From the NCBI RefSeq assembly GCF_024355225.1, contig NZ_VCNH01000008.1, positions 2,046,001 to 2,110,000 of the forward strand: a stretch of DNA of 64,000 bases. Direction: 5' to 3'. Both the position numbers and the translations under genes were made by a program. The notes beneath the pieces were generated by a model. That model was not told the DNA's origin and searched no databases. It worked only from the letters and a program-made list of their open reading frames with translations. Origin of the DNA: Roseovarius sp. M141. Its GTDB lineage: Bacteria; Pseudomonadota; Alphaproteobacteria; Rhodobacterales; Rhodobacteraceae. Shown one piece after another: positions 35,942 through 45,982 of this stretch (position 1 is its first letter; every line of letters starts with the position of its first letter).

Positions 35942-37987
35942 TTACCCGCGCCGTCTGCGCCGCCGACCCCCATCGCTGTCACCGCCCGAGCCTGCGTTGA
36001 AGTTGGGGTTGGGCAGGGTGGTGATCTTGGCCAGTTCCGGGAACGGCTCGGTCTTGTGTGGGATCGCGTTGGCGGCGACAAAATGCTCTTGGAACTTCGG
36101 CTCGATTGCCGTTTCGACCTTGTGGATTTCGCCCACCATGCGCTCGATTTCGGCGCGGGCGCCGATGTTGCACAGCGCGATGCGCGCGCCGGTGCCGGCC
36201 GCGTTTCCGGCTGACGTCACCTTGCTCAGATGCGCATCCGGGATCATGCCCAGTACCATCGCGTGCAGGTTCGAGATATGGGCGCCAAACGCGCCGGCCA
36301 GCACAATGCGGTCCACCTTGTCGACGCCGCGCGCGTCCATCAGTAGCCGCGCGCCGGCATAGAGCGCGGATTTAGCCAGCTGAATCGCGCGAATGTCGCC
36401 TTGGGTCACGGTGATGCGCGGGCCGCCCACCGCGGTGGAATCGTGTACCAGATAGCTGTGCGTGCGCCCCTCTGGCACCATGCGCGCGGTGCCTGTCGCC
36501 TCGGCCGAGCCCATCAGACCGTTTTCATCCAGCAGCCCTGCCATGCGCAGTTCGGCCACCGCCTCGATGATGCCCGACCCGCAGATGCCGGTGATGCCCG
36601 AGGCACCGACGGCCGTCTCAAAGCCGGGATCGTCCGACCAGAGATCGCTGCCGATAACGCGAAAGCGCGGCTCTTTGGTCACCGGATCGATGCGGATGGC
36701 ATCAATGGCGCCGGGCGCGGCGCGCTGACCGGATGAGATTTGCGCCCCCTCGAACGCTGGCCCGGTGGGGGACGAGCAGGCCAGAACGCCCTGTTTGTCA
36801 CCGAGGAGGATTTCGGCGTTGGTGCCCACATCGATGATCAGCACCAGATCATCCGATTTGCCCGGCTGTTCGGACAGTGCCACAGCTGCGGCGTCGGCGC
36901 CGACATGGCCTGCGATACAGGGCAGGATATAGATGCGGGCGCGGTCGTTGATTGCGGTGATGTCCATCTCGCGCGCGTCGATGGAAATGCTCTTCGAGGT
37001 GGCCAGCGCAAAAGGCGCCTGACCCAGCTCGACCGGGTCGATGCCCAGCAGCAGGTGGTGCATGACCGGGTTGCAGACGATCACCGTCTCGACGATCAGG
37101 TTTGGTGCAATCTCGGCCTCCTTGGCGATTTCCTCGGCCAGGGTATTGATCGCCTCGCGCACGGCGCGGGTCATTTCGACGTCGCCGCCGGGGTTCATCA
37201 TGGAATAGCTGACGCGGCTCATCAGATCCTCGCCAAAGCGGATCTGCGGATTCATGATGCCCGAGGATGCGATGACGGCGCCGGTGTGCAGATCGGTCAG
37301 GTGCGCCGCGACGGTGGTCGAGCCGAGGTCGATGGCCAGCCCGTAAAGGCCGCTTTCATGCAGACCCGGCCATATTTCCAGCACGCGGGCGACGTCGTCG
37401 TCATGCGCCTTGTTCATTGCGACAGTCACCTGCCATTTGCCCTTGCGCAGCACCGGTTGCAGCTTGGACAGCAGTGACAGATCGGCGCGAATGGCGGGGA
37501 CGTCCCATTGCTGTTTCAGCGCGCGGGCCAGACGTTCCAGATCGCCGGTGGGCTCGTGCATGTCAGGTTCGTCGACCTGCACCATGTAAAGGCGCGTGGC
37601 CGGGTCCATTTCGATGGCGCGGGTGGACGCGGCCTTGCGCACGATCTGACGGTGAAGCTGGGATTCGGGCGGCACGTCGATCACGACGTCGCCCTGCACG
37701 GTGGCCTGACAGCCAAGGCGGCGACCGGCCTTCAGTCCGCGCTTGTCCTCATAGCGCTGCTCGACCGAGTTCCATTCAGACAGCGCATCTGCGGCGACGG
37801 TCACGCCATGCTTGGAGAATTCGCCATAACTGGGCGTGATCTGGCATTTCGAGCAGATGCCCCGCCCGCCGCACACGGAATCCAGATCGACCCCCAATTG
37901 CCGCGCGGCTGTCAGAACCGGCGTGCCAACGGGAAAGCGGCCACGTTTGCCGGACGGGGTAAAGACGACGAGGGGATCGGTGCTCAT
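35942..37987 (-). CDS. RACo-like ASKHA protein: reductive activator of corrinoid protein
   Basis: 681 residues. The N-terminal [2Fe-2S] ferredoxin domain carries Cys39, Cys45 and Cys48 (SVCGGRGICSKC) and Cys93 (GRRLGCQATV). A linker precedes a C-terminal ASKHA ATPase (AIDLGSTTVAAHLTDLHTG, IIDVGTNAEILLGD, GSGIIEAVAELRMAGLLDE). Such proteins use ATP to put inactive Co(II) corrinoids back into the Co(I) state. The C-terminus ends in a Gly/Arg-rich tail (GGRRRRRRG), as does the methyltransferase near 60 kb. No corrinoid-binding protein or MttB-type methyltransferase gene is in the window, so its partners must be encoded elsewhere. Confidence 0.88.
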   Translation of the reverse strand: MSTDPLVVFTPSGKRGRFPVGTPVLTAARQLGVDLDSVCGGRGICSKCQITPSYGEFSKHGVTVAADALSEWNSVEQRYEDKRGLKAGRRLGCQATVQGDVVIDVPPESQLHRQIVRKAASTRAIEMDPATRLYMVQVDEPDMHEPTGDLERLARALKQQWDVPAIRADLSLLSKLQPVLRKGKWQVTVAMNKAHDDDVARVLEIWPGLHESGLYGLAIDLGSTTVAAHLTDLHTGAVIASSGIMNPQIRFGEDLMSRVSYSMMNPGGDVEMTRAVREAINTLAEEIAKEAEIAPNLIVETVIVCNPVMHHLLLGIDPVELGQAPFALATSKSISIDAREMDITAINDRARIYILPCIAGHVGADAAAVALSEQPGKSDDLVLIIDVGTNAEILLGDKQGVLACSSPTGPAFEGAQISSGQRAAPGAIDAIRIDPVTKEPRFRVIGSDLWSDDPGFETAVGASGITGICGSGIIEAVAELRMAGLLDENGLMGSAEATGTARMVPEGRTHSYLVHDSTAVGGPRITVTQGDIRAIQLAKSALYAGARLLMDARGVDKVDRIVLAGAFGAHISNLHAMVLGMIPDAHLSKVTSAGNAAGTGARIALCNIGARAEIERMVGEIHKVETAIEPKFQEHFVAANAIPHKTEPFPELAKITTLPNPNFNAGSGGDSDGGRRRRRRG

Positions 37988-38110
37988 GAGACGTGTCCAA
38001 CTGTTTTGCAGGGCGTTGGCTGGAACATTAGGGATTTAATCGCAAAGGGAAAGGCCAGCAGCGTCGCAAACTTGCCCACGGGCGGCATGAGGGGTGGGCG
38101 AAAACCCTGC

Positions 38111-38941
38111 CTAGCCCTGATTGGCGCGCAGGGGCGTGCCGTCTGGCAGGGTGATGTCGGCCACCTGCTCCGAGATGGAATCGTTGGACAGCGGATGCAC
38201 GTGTACCTCGTAGGCCTTGGGGTCGCGCATCGGCTCCCACTGGCTACCGACATATAGCTCGATACCGGAAAACGCGGCCTTATACCCCATTTTTTCGCTG
38301 CCGGGCACCCAGTAGCCCAGATAGACGTGGGGCAGTTCGGCCTCGCGGGCGATCTCGATGTGATCGAGGATGATGTAGGTGCCCAGGGAATTGCGGTCGT
38401 GGTCTGGATCGAAGAAGGAGTAGACCATGCTGACCCCGTCATCGAGAATGTCGGTCAGGCAGACTGCCACCAGCGTGCCGGTGTCTTCGTCGATATATTC
38501 GACGACGCGCGTGCGGATCGGCGTTTCTTCGACCATCGAGGCGAACTCGAACGCGTCCATGTCCGCCATCCCGCCCGAGGCGTGGCGGCTTTCCAGATAA
38601 CGGCGAAAGAGGGCATATTGATCCTCGGTCGCCCAAGGCGAAGTTGCCCGCCGGGTCAGCCCCGCATTGCGTCGAATCACGCGCCGCTGGCTTTTTGACG
38701 GGGAAAACTCCGCCACGTTGATGCGCGCCGACAGGCAGGCGGCGCAATCGGCGCAGGAGGGGCGGTACAGCACGTTTTGCGAGCGGCGAAAGCCCTGCTT
38801 GGACAGCCCGTCATTCAGCCGCTGCGCGCCATCGCCCTGAAGCGCGGTGAACAGCTTGCGTTCCATCCGACCGTCCAGATAGGGGCAGGGCTGGGGGGCG
38901 GTCACATAGAACTGCGGGGCTATGGTGGTGGTATGTCGCAT
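38111..38941 (-). CDS. bpt: Aspartate/glutamate leucyltransferase (bacterial arginyltransferase family)
   Basis: 276 residues. Transfers Leu from Leu-tRNA to N-terminal Asp or Glu residues, marking proteins for ClpS/ClpAP degradation. The N-terminal [15 protein letters not shown] and the cysteine motif [13 protein letters not shown] are the family hallmarks; [19 protein letters not shown] lies in the C-terminal GNAT-like part. The ATG at 38941 is preferred over a TTG one codon upstream. The ASKHA gene follows on the same strand. Confidence 0.92.
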   Translation of the reverse strand: MRHTTTIAPQFYVTAPQPCPYLDGRMERKLFTALQGDGAQRLNDGLSKQGFRRSQNVLYRPSCADCAACLSARINVAEFSPSKSQRRVIRRNAGLTRRATSPWATEDQYALFRRYLESRHASGGMADMDAFEFASMVEETPIRTRVVEYIDEDTGTLVAVCLTDILDDGVSMVYSFFDPDHDRNSLGTYIILDHIEIAREAELPHVYLGYWVPGSEKMGYKAAFSGIELYVGSQWEPMRDPKAYEVHVHPLSNDSISEQVADITLPDGTPLRANQG

Positions 38942-39035
38942 CAAGGGCCATTTTTAACTGTGCTGTCTTAAACCTAAATCGTTTCGAGATTGAGTTGCAA
39001 CATGCCTTGGCGCGCAAATGCATCCGGGCGGCGGG

Positions 39036-39485
39036 TTAGACGCGCCGGTTGATCGCGACCGTGCCCAGAACGTGATCGGTCAGTCCCTGCGCCCGCGCGC
39101 CGATCAGCATCATCAGCACCGACAGGACCTGCGGTAGGACAAAAGCCATCGATACCGAATAGCCCAGCGTGTGCAGAAAGGCCGTCAGCCAGTCGAAACG
39201 CGCGCCATCATGTCTGCGCATGTCCATCGCCATGAAGGCCATGCCCCACGTCGCCGAGCCGCGCGCCAATGTCGCCGTGCGGTAGACAAAGCCGATCATT
39301 AGGAACAGCGCCGGGAAGAAGAAAAACCCGATGCCCACCGTCAGGATGGATATGAGGACGCACAAGACCATGATCAGGATCGAATCGATGACCCACGCCA
39401 CCAGCCGCTTGGACGGGATGGACGCGTAGAATTCCGGATGGGTGTCCGGATCGGGCAGGGGGATTGCTTGGGAATAATAGGACAT
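39036..39485 (-). CDS. RDD-family membrane protein
   Basis: 149 residues. The conserved Arg and Asp of the first helix are present (KRLVAWVIDSILIMVLCVLI), followed by a second helix (FFFFPALFLMIGFVYRTATL) and a third in the C-terminal third. The start at 39485 matches the tyrosine-rich family N-terminus (MSYYSQAIPLPDPD). The RDD fold appears in transporters and accessory proteins; its function here is unknown. Confidence 0.82.
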   Translation of the reverse strand: MSYYSQAIPLPDPDTHPEFYASIPSKRLVAWVIDSILIMVLCVLISILTVGIGFFFFPALFLMIGFVYRTATLARGSATWGMAFMAMDMRRHDGARFDWLTAFLHTLGYSVSMAFVLPQVLSVLMMLIGARAQGLTDHVLGTVAINRRV

Positions 39486-39631
39486 GGCTGGCTTTCGGTA
39501 TGTGGCAGGGTCGGGGCTGCTCTTTATCACGGATACTGCCCGCAGGCAGTATCAAGTGGTCCCGCGCGGCATCCGGCGACCTGCGCCCCATGAGGGACGG
39601 GCCGCCGGAAAGGCTGCTGTCAGACTGCGGT

Positions 39632-40051
39632 CTATGCGCGATCGTCCTGTGTGCGCTCGTCCTTCGCGGCCTTGGCGCGGTCATCCATGAACTGGTCGAA
39701 CTCGGCCTTGTCCTTGGCCTGGCGCAACCGGTCGAGGAAACTCTCGAAGTTGGCTTGCTCATCCTGAAGGCGTCGCAGCGTTTCATCCCGGTAGGCATCA
39801 AAGGCGCTGTTGCCGCTGCTGCGGGTCATTGACGGGGCGCTCGTGCGGCGCTTGGTGCAGGTTCCGAACATACGTTTGCTCCATATGATATAGGCAAGAA
39901 TAGCGAGGCCGACGGGCCAGAAGAAGATGAAACCGATCACCGTGACGGCAATCCATGCGGGCTTGCCGCGCTCGTCCAGCCAGTGCGCGGCGCGCTCCAG
40001 CCAGCGTAGCGGGCCGCCAGCAGCGATGGGAGTATGTGCATAGGTGCTCAT
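39632..40051 (-). CDS. DUF2852-type membrane protein
   Basis: 139 residues. One or two membrane segments (AWIAVTVIGFIFFWPVGLAI) lie near residues 30-55, followed by a soluble coiled-coil-prone region rich in Arg, Glu and Gln (ETLRRLQDEQANFESFLDRL). The start at 40051 has AAAGGA upstream. This architecture is widespread in alphaproteobacteria and has no known role. It reads away from glnE on the other strand. Confidence 0.78.
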   Translation of the reverse strand: MSTYAHTPIAAGGPLRWLERAAHWLDERGKPAWIAVTVIGFIFFWPVGLAILAYIIWSKRMFGTCTKRRTSAPSMTRSSGNSAFDAYRDETLRRLQDEQANFESFLDRLRQAKDKAEFDQFMDDRAKAAKDERTQDDRA

Positions 40052-40275
40052 GTATAATCCTTTGCGGGTTTTGGCAGGGGTCGTTATGTAAATCGTCTTC
40101 ACATTAAGATAGATTGGTATGCGCCGCGCCGAATGCAAGGGTCATGTAAAAGAAATTAACATGGCGCCGCCGGAATGCTTGTCCATCGCTCAGGCGCGCC
40201 CTCGGGCCCTGGCATCATCGCGAATGTGCAACGCGCGCCATTGACCCGGCTACCTCCCTCGGTATCACTGGGAAT

Positions 40276-43128
40276 ATGGATTTTGTCAGCCGCATCACCC
40301 GCCTGCCGCGCCCCTATCAGGCGGATCACGCCGAGGAGGCGCAGGCGCGCTTCCCGGGATTCGCCGGCGATCTGCGTGATCTGATCGGCAACGCGGCGGG
40401 GTGCAGCCCCTATTTGCGCCATCTTATGCAATCGGAGGCCGAATGGCTGCCCGGCGCGCTGGACATGCCAGAGGACGCGCTGGCGGCGTTGATGACCGAT
40501 CTGGGCTGTATCGAGGGCGATCCTTCGGGGGCACTGCGGCAGGGCAAACGGCGCATCGCCCTGTTGGCGGGGTTGGCCGATCTGGCAGGCGTCTGGCCGC
40601 TGGAGGTGGTGACGCAAACCCTGACCGATCTCGCAGATCTGGCCTGTGCCGTCACGCTGCGCCACTGCGTCGCACACGAGATACGGCGTGGCAAGCTGCC
40701 GGGCATGACTGAGGACAATCTGGAGGATGCCGCCGGAATGGTCGTGCTGGCCATGGGCAAGATGGGCGCGGGAGAGCTGAATTACAGCTCGGATATCGAC
40801 CTGATCTGCGTCTATGACGAAACGCGCTTTGAACCGGATGCCAACCACGAAGCGCGCGCTGCCTTTGTGCGGGCCACCCGCCGCATGGCCGCGATTCTCA
40901 GCGAAAATACCGCCGAAGGCTATGTATTCCGTACCGACCTGCGCCTGCGCCCCGATCCCGGTGTGACGCCGGTCTGCATGTCGATGGCCGCCGCCGAACG
41001 TTACTATGAGAGCCTAGGGCGCACATGGGAGCGCGCGGCCTATATCAAGGCGCGCCCCTGCGCCGGGGATCTTGTGGCGGGCGACAAATTCCTCGACACG
41101 CTTGCGCCTTTTGTCTGGCGCCGCCATCTGGATTTCGCCGCGATCGAGGATGCGCACAACATGCGGCTGCGCATCCGCGCGCACAAGGGGCTGGGCGCCG
41201 ATCTGGGCGGCCCGCTGGACCTGATGGGCCACAACATGAAGCTGGGGCGCGGGGGCATCCGCGAAATCGAGTTCTTTACCCAGACCCGGCAGCTTATCGT
41301 CGGGGGGCGCGACCCCAGTCTGCGCATGCGCGGCACCATCGAGGGGCTGGAAGGGCTGGCCGACAAGGAGTGGATCCCAAGCGATGTCGCTAGCGATCTG
41401 GCCGGGCATTACAAGTTTCATCGCGAGGTCGAGCATCGGCTGCAAATGCTGCGCGATCAGCAGACCCACGACCTGCCGGAAACCGATGAGGGGATGGACC
41501 GGCTGGCTGCCTTCATGGGACGCAAAACGGCGGATCTGAAAGACGAGCTGCTGTCGCGCCTCACAGCCGTCGACGCGGTGATCGAGCGGTTTTTCAAGCC
41601 CGAAGAGGCGCCCGGAAGCGGTGATGAGGTCGAGCAGGGCACGTGGCTGGACGCCAAGGTGATTGCGCGCTGGCCCACCTATCCGGCGCTGCGCTCGGAT
41701 CGCGCGGGGCAGATATTCCGCCGGTTGCGGCCCGATATTCTGGCGCGCCTGTCGCGCACGTCTCACCCCGAAGAGGCGCTGCTGGCCTTTGATGGCTTCC
41801 TTGCCGGGCTGCCTGCGGGCGTACAGGTCTTTTCGCTGTTCGAGGCCAATCCGCATCTGTTGGATCTGCTGGTCGATATTGCCGGCACTGCGCCCGCGCT
41901 GGCGCGCTACCTGTCGCGCAACGCCGCCGTGCTGGATGCGGTCATCGCCGGCGATTTCTTTGCCAAATGGCCGGGGCTGGCGGCCCTGCGCGCCGATCTT
42001 GCCGCGCGTCTGACGCGCGAGGACGACTATGAGGCGCGCCTGATCGCCGCCCGCCACTGGCGCCGTGAATGGCATTTCCGCATCGGGGTGCATCATCTGC
42101 GCGGACTGGTGGATGCCGCCACCTCGGCGCGCCATTACGCCGATCTGGCCGAGGCGGTGCTGTCGGCCCTGTGGCCCGAGGTCGTGCGCGAATTCTCGGC
42201 CAAGCACGGCCCGCCGCCCGGGCGGGGCGCCTGCCTGCTGGGAATGGGATCGCTGGGCGTGCGCGCGCTGAATGCGGCGTCGGATCTGGACCTGATCGTG
42301 ATCTATGACGCGGATGGCGCCGAGGCGTCCGAGGGCCGTCGTTCGCTGGCCTCCGGCGCCTATTACGCGCGGCTGACGCAGGCGATGATTTCGGCGTTGA
42401 CGGTGCAGATGGCGGGCGGGCGGCTATACGAGGTGGACATGCGCTTGCGGCCCTCGGGCAATCAGGGGCCGGTGGCGACGTCACTGGCCGCCTTCCGCGA
42501 CTATCAGCAGACCCGCGCCTGGGGGTGGGAGCATCTGGCGCTGACCCGCGCGCGCAGCGTCGCAGGCGAGGCGGACCTGGGCGCAGATATCGAAGCGTTC
42601 CGTGTGGCGCTGATCGTCGGCATCGCAGAGCGCGAGAATGCGCCCGCACAGCTGGCCGCTACGGTGGCAGAGATGCGGGCACGCATCGCCGCCGCCAAGG
42701 CGCCCGACGGCCCACTGGACGCCAAGCTGGGGCCGGGGCGGCTTCAGGATGTGCAGCTGATCGCGCAGGCCGCAACGCTGGTCGCAGGCTGCGGCCGACA
42801 GGGCACGCAGGCGGGGCTGCGCGCGGGTACATCGCTGGGCTGGTGGAGCGCGGATGAGGCTCGCGCGCTGTCGCAGGCCGCAGCGCTGTGCCGCGAAGTG
42901 CAGATGGCGGCGCGGCTTTTGGGCGACGGGGCACTGGACGCGGATAACCTGGGCGCCGGTGCGCGCGCCTTCGTCTTGCGCGAGACGGGTTGGCCGGATA
43001 TTCTTTCACTTGTTTCGGCGCTGGCTAAGGCATCGCAGGCCGCAGCGGCAATTATCGATAGTGCGCTGGCCAGTGCATTGGCCGATACCCACGCAAATTT
43101 AGGTACAAGGCAGGAAAACGCGCCATGA
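40276..43128 (+). CDS. glnE: Bifunctional glutamine synthetase adenylyltransferase/deadenylylase
   Basis: 950 residues. It adds AMP to glutamine synthetase when nitrogen is plentiful and removes it when scarce, under PII control. Two nucleotidyltransferase domains are visible: MGKMGAGELNYSSDIDLICV with the Asp pair in the N-terminal half (deadenylylase) and MGSLGVRALNAASDLDLIVI with its Asp pair in the C-terminal half (adenylylase). A PII-responsive helical linker lies between, and both halves keep their metal-binding Asp residues. The stop overlaps a short conserved gene. Confidence 0.95.
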   Translation: MDFVSRITRLPRPYQADHAEEAQARFPGFAGDLRDLIGNAAGCSPYLRHLMQSEAEWLPGALDMPEDALAALMTDLGCIEGDPSGALRQGKRRIALLAGLADLAGVWPLEVVTQTLTDLADLACAVTLRHCVAHEIRRGKLPGMTEDNLEDAAGMVVLAMGKMGAGELNYSSDIDLICVYDETRFEPDANHEARAAFVRATRRMAAILSENTAEGYVFRTDLRLRPDPGVTPVCMSMAAAERYYESLGRTWERAAYIKARPCAGDLVAGDKFLDTLAPFVWRRHLDFAAIEDAHNMRLRIRAHKGLGADLGGPLDLMGHNMKLGRGGIREIEFFTQTRQLIVGGRDPSLRMRGTIEGLEGLADKEWIPSDVASDLAGHYKFHREVEHRLQMLRDQQTHDLPETDEGMDRLAAFMGRKTADLKDELLSRLTAVDAVIERFFKPEEAPGSGDEVEQGTWLDAKVIARWPTYPALRSDRAGQIFRRLRPDILARLSRTSHPEEALLAFDGFLAGLPAGVQVFSLFEANPHLLDLLVDIAGTAPALARYLSRNAAVLDAVIAGDFFAKWPGLAALRADLAARLTREDDYEARLIAARHWRREWHFRIGVHHLRGLVDAATSARHYADLAEAVLSALWPEVVREFSAKHGPPPGRGACLLGMGSLGVRALNAASDLDLIVIYDADGAEASEGRRSLASGAYYARLTQAMISALTVQMAGGRLYEVDMRLRPSGNQGPVATSLAAFRDYQQTRAWGWEHLALTRARSVAGEADLGADIEAFRVALIVGIAERENAPAQLAATVAEMRARIAAAKAPDGPLDAKLGPGRLQDVQLIAQAATLVAGCGRQGTQAGLRAGTSLGWWSADEARALSQAAALCREVQMAARLLGDGALDADNLGAGARAFVLRETGWPDILSLVSALAKASQAAAAIIDSALASALADTHANLGTRQENAP

Positions 43129-43400
43129 AATCACGCGATGACCCACTGGACCGCAAGGCTTTGATTTACGAGGCTTTCCGCATTGAGGGCATCACTGCCG
43201 ATGAATGTCGGTCGATTTTTCTGGACTGGGCGCTGTCGCTGCCCGACGGGCAGGACACTCAGGACGCGATCGTGCATTACCTCGGACGGTATCAGGCCGA
43301 TCACCCCGATCACCCCATGACCGAGGTGCTGCAACAAGGCCTGCAGTCAGCCGAATTGCCGCGCCGCCGGGGCGGCTGGAAATCGCGCCCAAGGGACTGA
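43125..43400 (+). CDS. Conserved hypothetical protein overlapping glnE
   Basis: 91 residues, no recognised domain. The frame begins in a 4-bp overlap with the glnE stop, with AGGA upstream, so it is translated from the glnE message. It is mostly charged (SRDDPLDRKALIYEAFRIEG), with an acidic middle (IFLDWALSLPDGQDTQDA) and a basic C-terminus (PRRRGGWKSRPRD). No signal peptide or membrane segment. A function linked to nitrogen regulation is only a guess. Confidence 0.7.
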   Translation: MKSRDDPLDRKALIYEAFRIEGITADECRSIFLDWALSLPDGQDTQDAIVHYLGRYQADHPDHPMTEVLQQGLQSAELPRRRGGWKSRPRD

Positions 43401-43536
43401 CGCAGGGATCGCGGCCCCCATCAGGCTCGGTGATCCGCCGATCTGTGCAGCGTTCCCGCCGAAAGCCGGGGCATCATGGGCGTGCCGAACACGCTTTGCG
43501 CTTTTCGCACCGCTGAAAACCTTCTAAGGGGACGGC

Positions 43537-44757
43537 ATGACGCACTCCCCCATACCCGTGATCCGCCTGAAACCGAAAACCTCGCCCACGGGGGTGCGCC
43601 GCGGCGTGCCTTGGGTCTATGACAATGAATTGGTCACCGACCGGCGCAGCAAGGCCATCGCGCCCGGCAGCATTGCCCTGCTCGAGGATTCCGAGCGCGC
43701 GCCGCTGGCGCTGGTTGCGGTGAACCCGGCCTCGCGCATCATGGCGCGGGTACTGGACCTTGATACCTCCCAGACCATCGATCGCGCCTGGCTGGTCGCG
43801 CGCCTGCGCCGTGCGCTGGCCCTGCGCGAGCGGCTGTTCGATGCGCCCTATTACCGACTGGTCCATGCCGAGGCGGACGGGCTGCCCGGTGTGGTCATCG
43901 ACCGGTTTGGCGATACCTGCGTGATCCAGCCGAATGCGGCCTGGGCCGATGTGATGCTGGACGATCTGGCCGCCGCTCTGGTCGAGGTGACGGGCGCCAC
44001 CAACGTGCTGAAAAACGCCGCCGGCCGCGCCCGCGCGCTTGAGGGGCTGGACGACGTCGCCGGGGTGCTGATCGGCGCGGCGCCGGATGCGGCTGTGCCG
44101 GTGTCGATGAACGGTGCCATCTACATGGCCGATCTGACCCATGGGCAAAAGACCGGTCTTTTCTTTGACCAGCGCCCGAACCACGCGTTTGCGGCGCGGC
44201 TGAGCCAAGGCGCGCGCGTGCTGGATGTGTTCAGCCATGTCGGGGGTTTTTCACTGGCCGCGCTGGCGCATGGCGCCACCTCGGCGCTGGCGGTTGACGG
44301 CTCTGACCCGGCGCTGGATCTGGCGCGCGGCGGGGCCGAGGCGATGGGCATGGCGCAGCGGTTCGAGACCCGCAAGGGCGACGCGTTCGACGTTCTGACG
44401 GCGCTGGGCGAGGAAGGCGCGCGCTTTGACGTGGTCATTTGCGACCCGCCCGCCTTTGCACCATCGAAAAAATCGCTGGAAGCCGGCCTGCGTGCCTACG
44501 AGCGCACCGCGCGCCTTGCCGCGCCGCTGGTGGCCGAGGGCGGGTTTCTGGGCCTCTGTTCGTGCAGCCATGCGGCCGATCTGGAGGCCTTTCGCCGCGC
44601 CAGCATGCGCGGCATCGGACGTGGCCTGCACGGTGTCGGGCGCGGCACGGGGCCCGCGCCGCAACTGATCCATACCGGCGGGGCCGGGCCGGACCACCCG
44701 ATGCACACGCATCTGGCGGAATCGGGATACCTCAAGGCGCTGTTTTTCCGGCTGTGA
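43537..44757 (+). CDS. rlmI: 23S rRNA (cytosine-C5) methyltransferase, RlmI family
   Basis: 406 residues. An N-terminal PUA-like domain (IRLKPKTSPTGVRRGVPWVY) leads into a Rossmann-type SAM methyltransferase: HAEADGLPGVVIDRFGDTCV, DLTHGQKTGLFFDQRPNHAF, GARVLDVFSHVGGFSLAALA and the catalytic VICDPPAFAPSKK. A second Cys in GLCSCSHAADL fits a C5-methyltransferase. Ribosome-binding site AAGGGGA. The stop overlaps the start of the PIN-domain gene (GTGA). Confidence 0.9.
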   Translation: MTHSPIPVIRLKPKTSPTGVRRGVPWVYDNELVTDRRSKAIAPGSIALLEDSERAPLALVAVNPASRIMARVLDLDTSQTIDRAWLVARLRRALALRERLFDAPYYRLVHAEADGLPGVVIDRFGDTCVIQPNAAWADVMLDDLAAALVEVTGATNVLKNAAGRARALEGLDDVAGVLIGAAPDAAVPVSMNGAIYMADLTHGQKTGLFFDQRPNHAFAARLSQGARVLDVFSHVGGFSLAALAHGATSALAVDGSDPALDLARGGAEAMGMAQRFETRKGDAFDVLTALGEEGARFDVVICDPPAFAPSKKSLEAGLRAYERTARLAAPLVAEGGFLGLCSCSHAADLEAFRRASMRGIGRGLHGVGRGTGPAPQLIHTGGAGPDHPMHTHLAESGYLKALFFRL

Positions 44758-45293
44758 AGGCGCTGCTGGATACCTGCGTGATTTACCCGACGGTGATGCG
44801 CCAGATGCTGCTGGGCGCGGCGCGCGCGGGTGCCTTTGCCCCTATGTGGTCGGCGCGCATCATCGAGGAATGGCAGCGCGCGGCGATCAAGCTGGGCGCC
44901 GATGGCATCGCGCAAGCGGGCGCCGAGGCGGCGCTGATGGACGCCGGGTGGCCGAGCGCAAGAGTGACATGGCCTGCCTCGCTGGAGGCGCGGCTGTGGC
45001 TGCCCGATCCCGCGGACGTCCATGTGCTGACCGCGGCTATCGCCGGGTCGGCTGATATCATCATCACACTGAATGCCAAGGATTTCCCGCGCCAGATATT
45101 GGCCGAAGAAGGCCTGTCGCGCACCGATCCCGATGCGCTGCTGCACGGCATCTGGCAGGCGCAGCCCGAAATGATGGCGCAGGTCGGCGCCGAGGTTCTG
45201 GCCGAGGCGCGCCGCCTGAGCGGTGACGACTGGACGATGCGCGCCTTGTTGAAAAAGGCGCGCCTGCCACGTCTGGCAAAGGCGCTGGGATAG
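44754..45293 (+). CDS. PIN-domain protein, orphan
   Basis: 179 residues from a GTG start overlapping the rlmI stop. The PIN signature Asp is present at the start (ALLDTCVIYP), with a second acidic position near RIIEEWQRA and a third in DPADVHVLTAAIAGSADIII. PIN proteins are usually RNases, often the toxin half of VapBC pairs, but no antitoxin gene is adjacent, so a toxin role is unsupported. Its coupling with rlmI suggests a housekeeping RNA role. Confidence 0.75.
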   Translation: MKALLDTCVIYPTVMRQMLLGAARAGAFAPMWSARIIEEWQRAAIKLGADGIAQAGAEAALMDAGWPSARVTWPASLEARLWLPDPADVHVLTAAIAGSADIIITLNAKDFPRQILAEEGLSRTDPDALLHGIWQAQPEMMAQVGAEVLAEARRLSGDDWTMRALLKKARLPRLAKALG

Positions 45294-45298
45294 GGGCG

Positions 45299-45982
45299 TC
45301 AGGCGCCCCAGCGCGACTCGTTTTTTTCAATCGCGGCGATCCGCTCGGCCGTCTTGGGATGGCTCATCAGCCAAGCAGGCGCGGCGCCGGAATTGGACTG
45401 CGTCAACGCCTCCAGCTTTTGAAACAGTGATTTTTGCGGCCCGGTACCGATCCCGGCCTTGACCAGCAGGGCCGAAGCATATTCGTCCGCCTCGTATTCA
45501 TCGCCCCGCGACAGGCGCGCAGACAGAAGCGATGTCAGTGCGCCCGCGATCATCACGCCGATCCCCGGCAGAAACCGTGACAACACCATAGCCAGCGCAG
45601 TGCGCAGCGCGTTCTGGCCGGAAAAGTCGATCATCCGGCGCCGCGAATGCCCCAGCGCCACATGGCCCAGCTCATGCGCGATAACCGACGCCATCTCTTC
45701 GCCCGTCACCTCGCCCGACTGAAACTTGGCGTAGAAGCCGCGCGTGATGAAAATACGCCCGTCCGGCGCGGCCAGTCCGTTCACCGGATCGATTTCGTAG
45801 ATATCGACGCGGATGCGCGCAACGTCCAGCGCCTGCGCCAGTTGGTCGGTCAGTTTTTTCAGTCGCGGGTCTGCCAGCTCGGTTGAGCGCGCGGTCAGAT
45901 CGCGCGCCGTGCGCCAGGCCGAAAACCGGTACATGACAAAGGCGTAGATGATCGCCAGTAGGATCGGAGTGAATTTCAACAT
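45299..45982 (-). CDS. M48-family zinc metalloprotease
   Basis: 227 residues. An N-terminal membrane helix (FTPILLAIIYAFVMYRFSA) is followed by the zinc site HELGHVALGH and the third ligand Glu in RGDEYEADEYASALL. Relatives include HtpX-like and BepA-like quality-control proteases. The start at 45982 is preferred because the longer frame adds residues that read as intergenic sequence. It converges with the PIN-domain gene. Confidence 0.87.
   Translation of the reverse strand: MLKFTPILLAIIYAFVMYRFSAWRTARDLTARSTELADPRLKKLTDQLAQALDVARIRVDIYEIDPVNGLAAPDGRIFITRGFYAKFQSGEVTGEEMASVIAHELGHVALGHSRRRMIDFSGQNALRTALAMVLSRFLPGIGVMIAGALTSLLSARLSRGDEYEADEYASALLVKAGIGTGPQKSLFQKLEALTQSNSGAAPAWLMSHPKTAERIAAIEKNESRWGA

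Noticed and set aside
44754..45293. PIN protein as a VapC toxin
   Set aside because: There is no antitoxin-like gene on either side; the upstream gene is an rRNA methyltransferase that overlaps its start.
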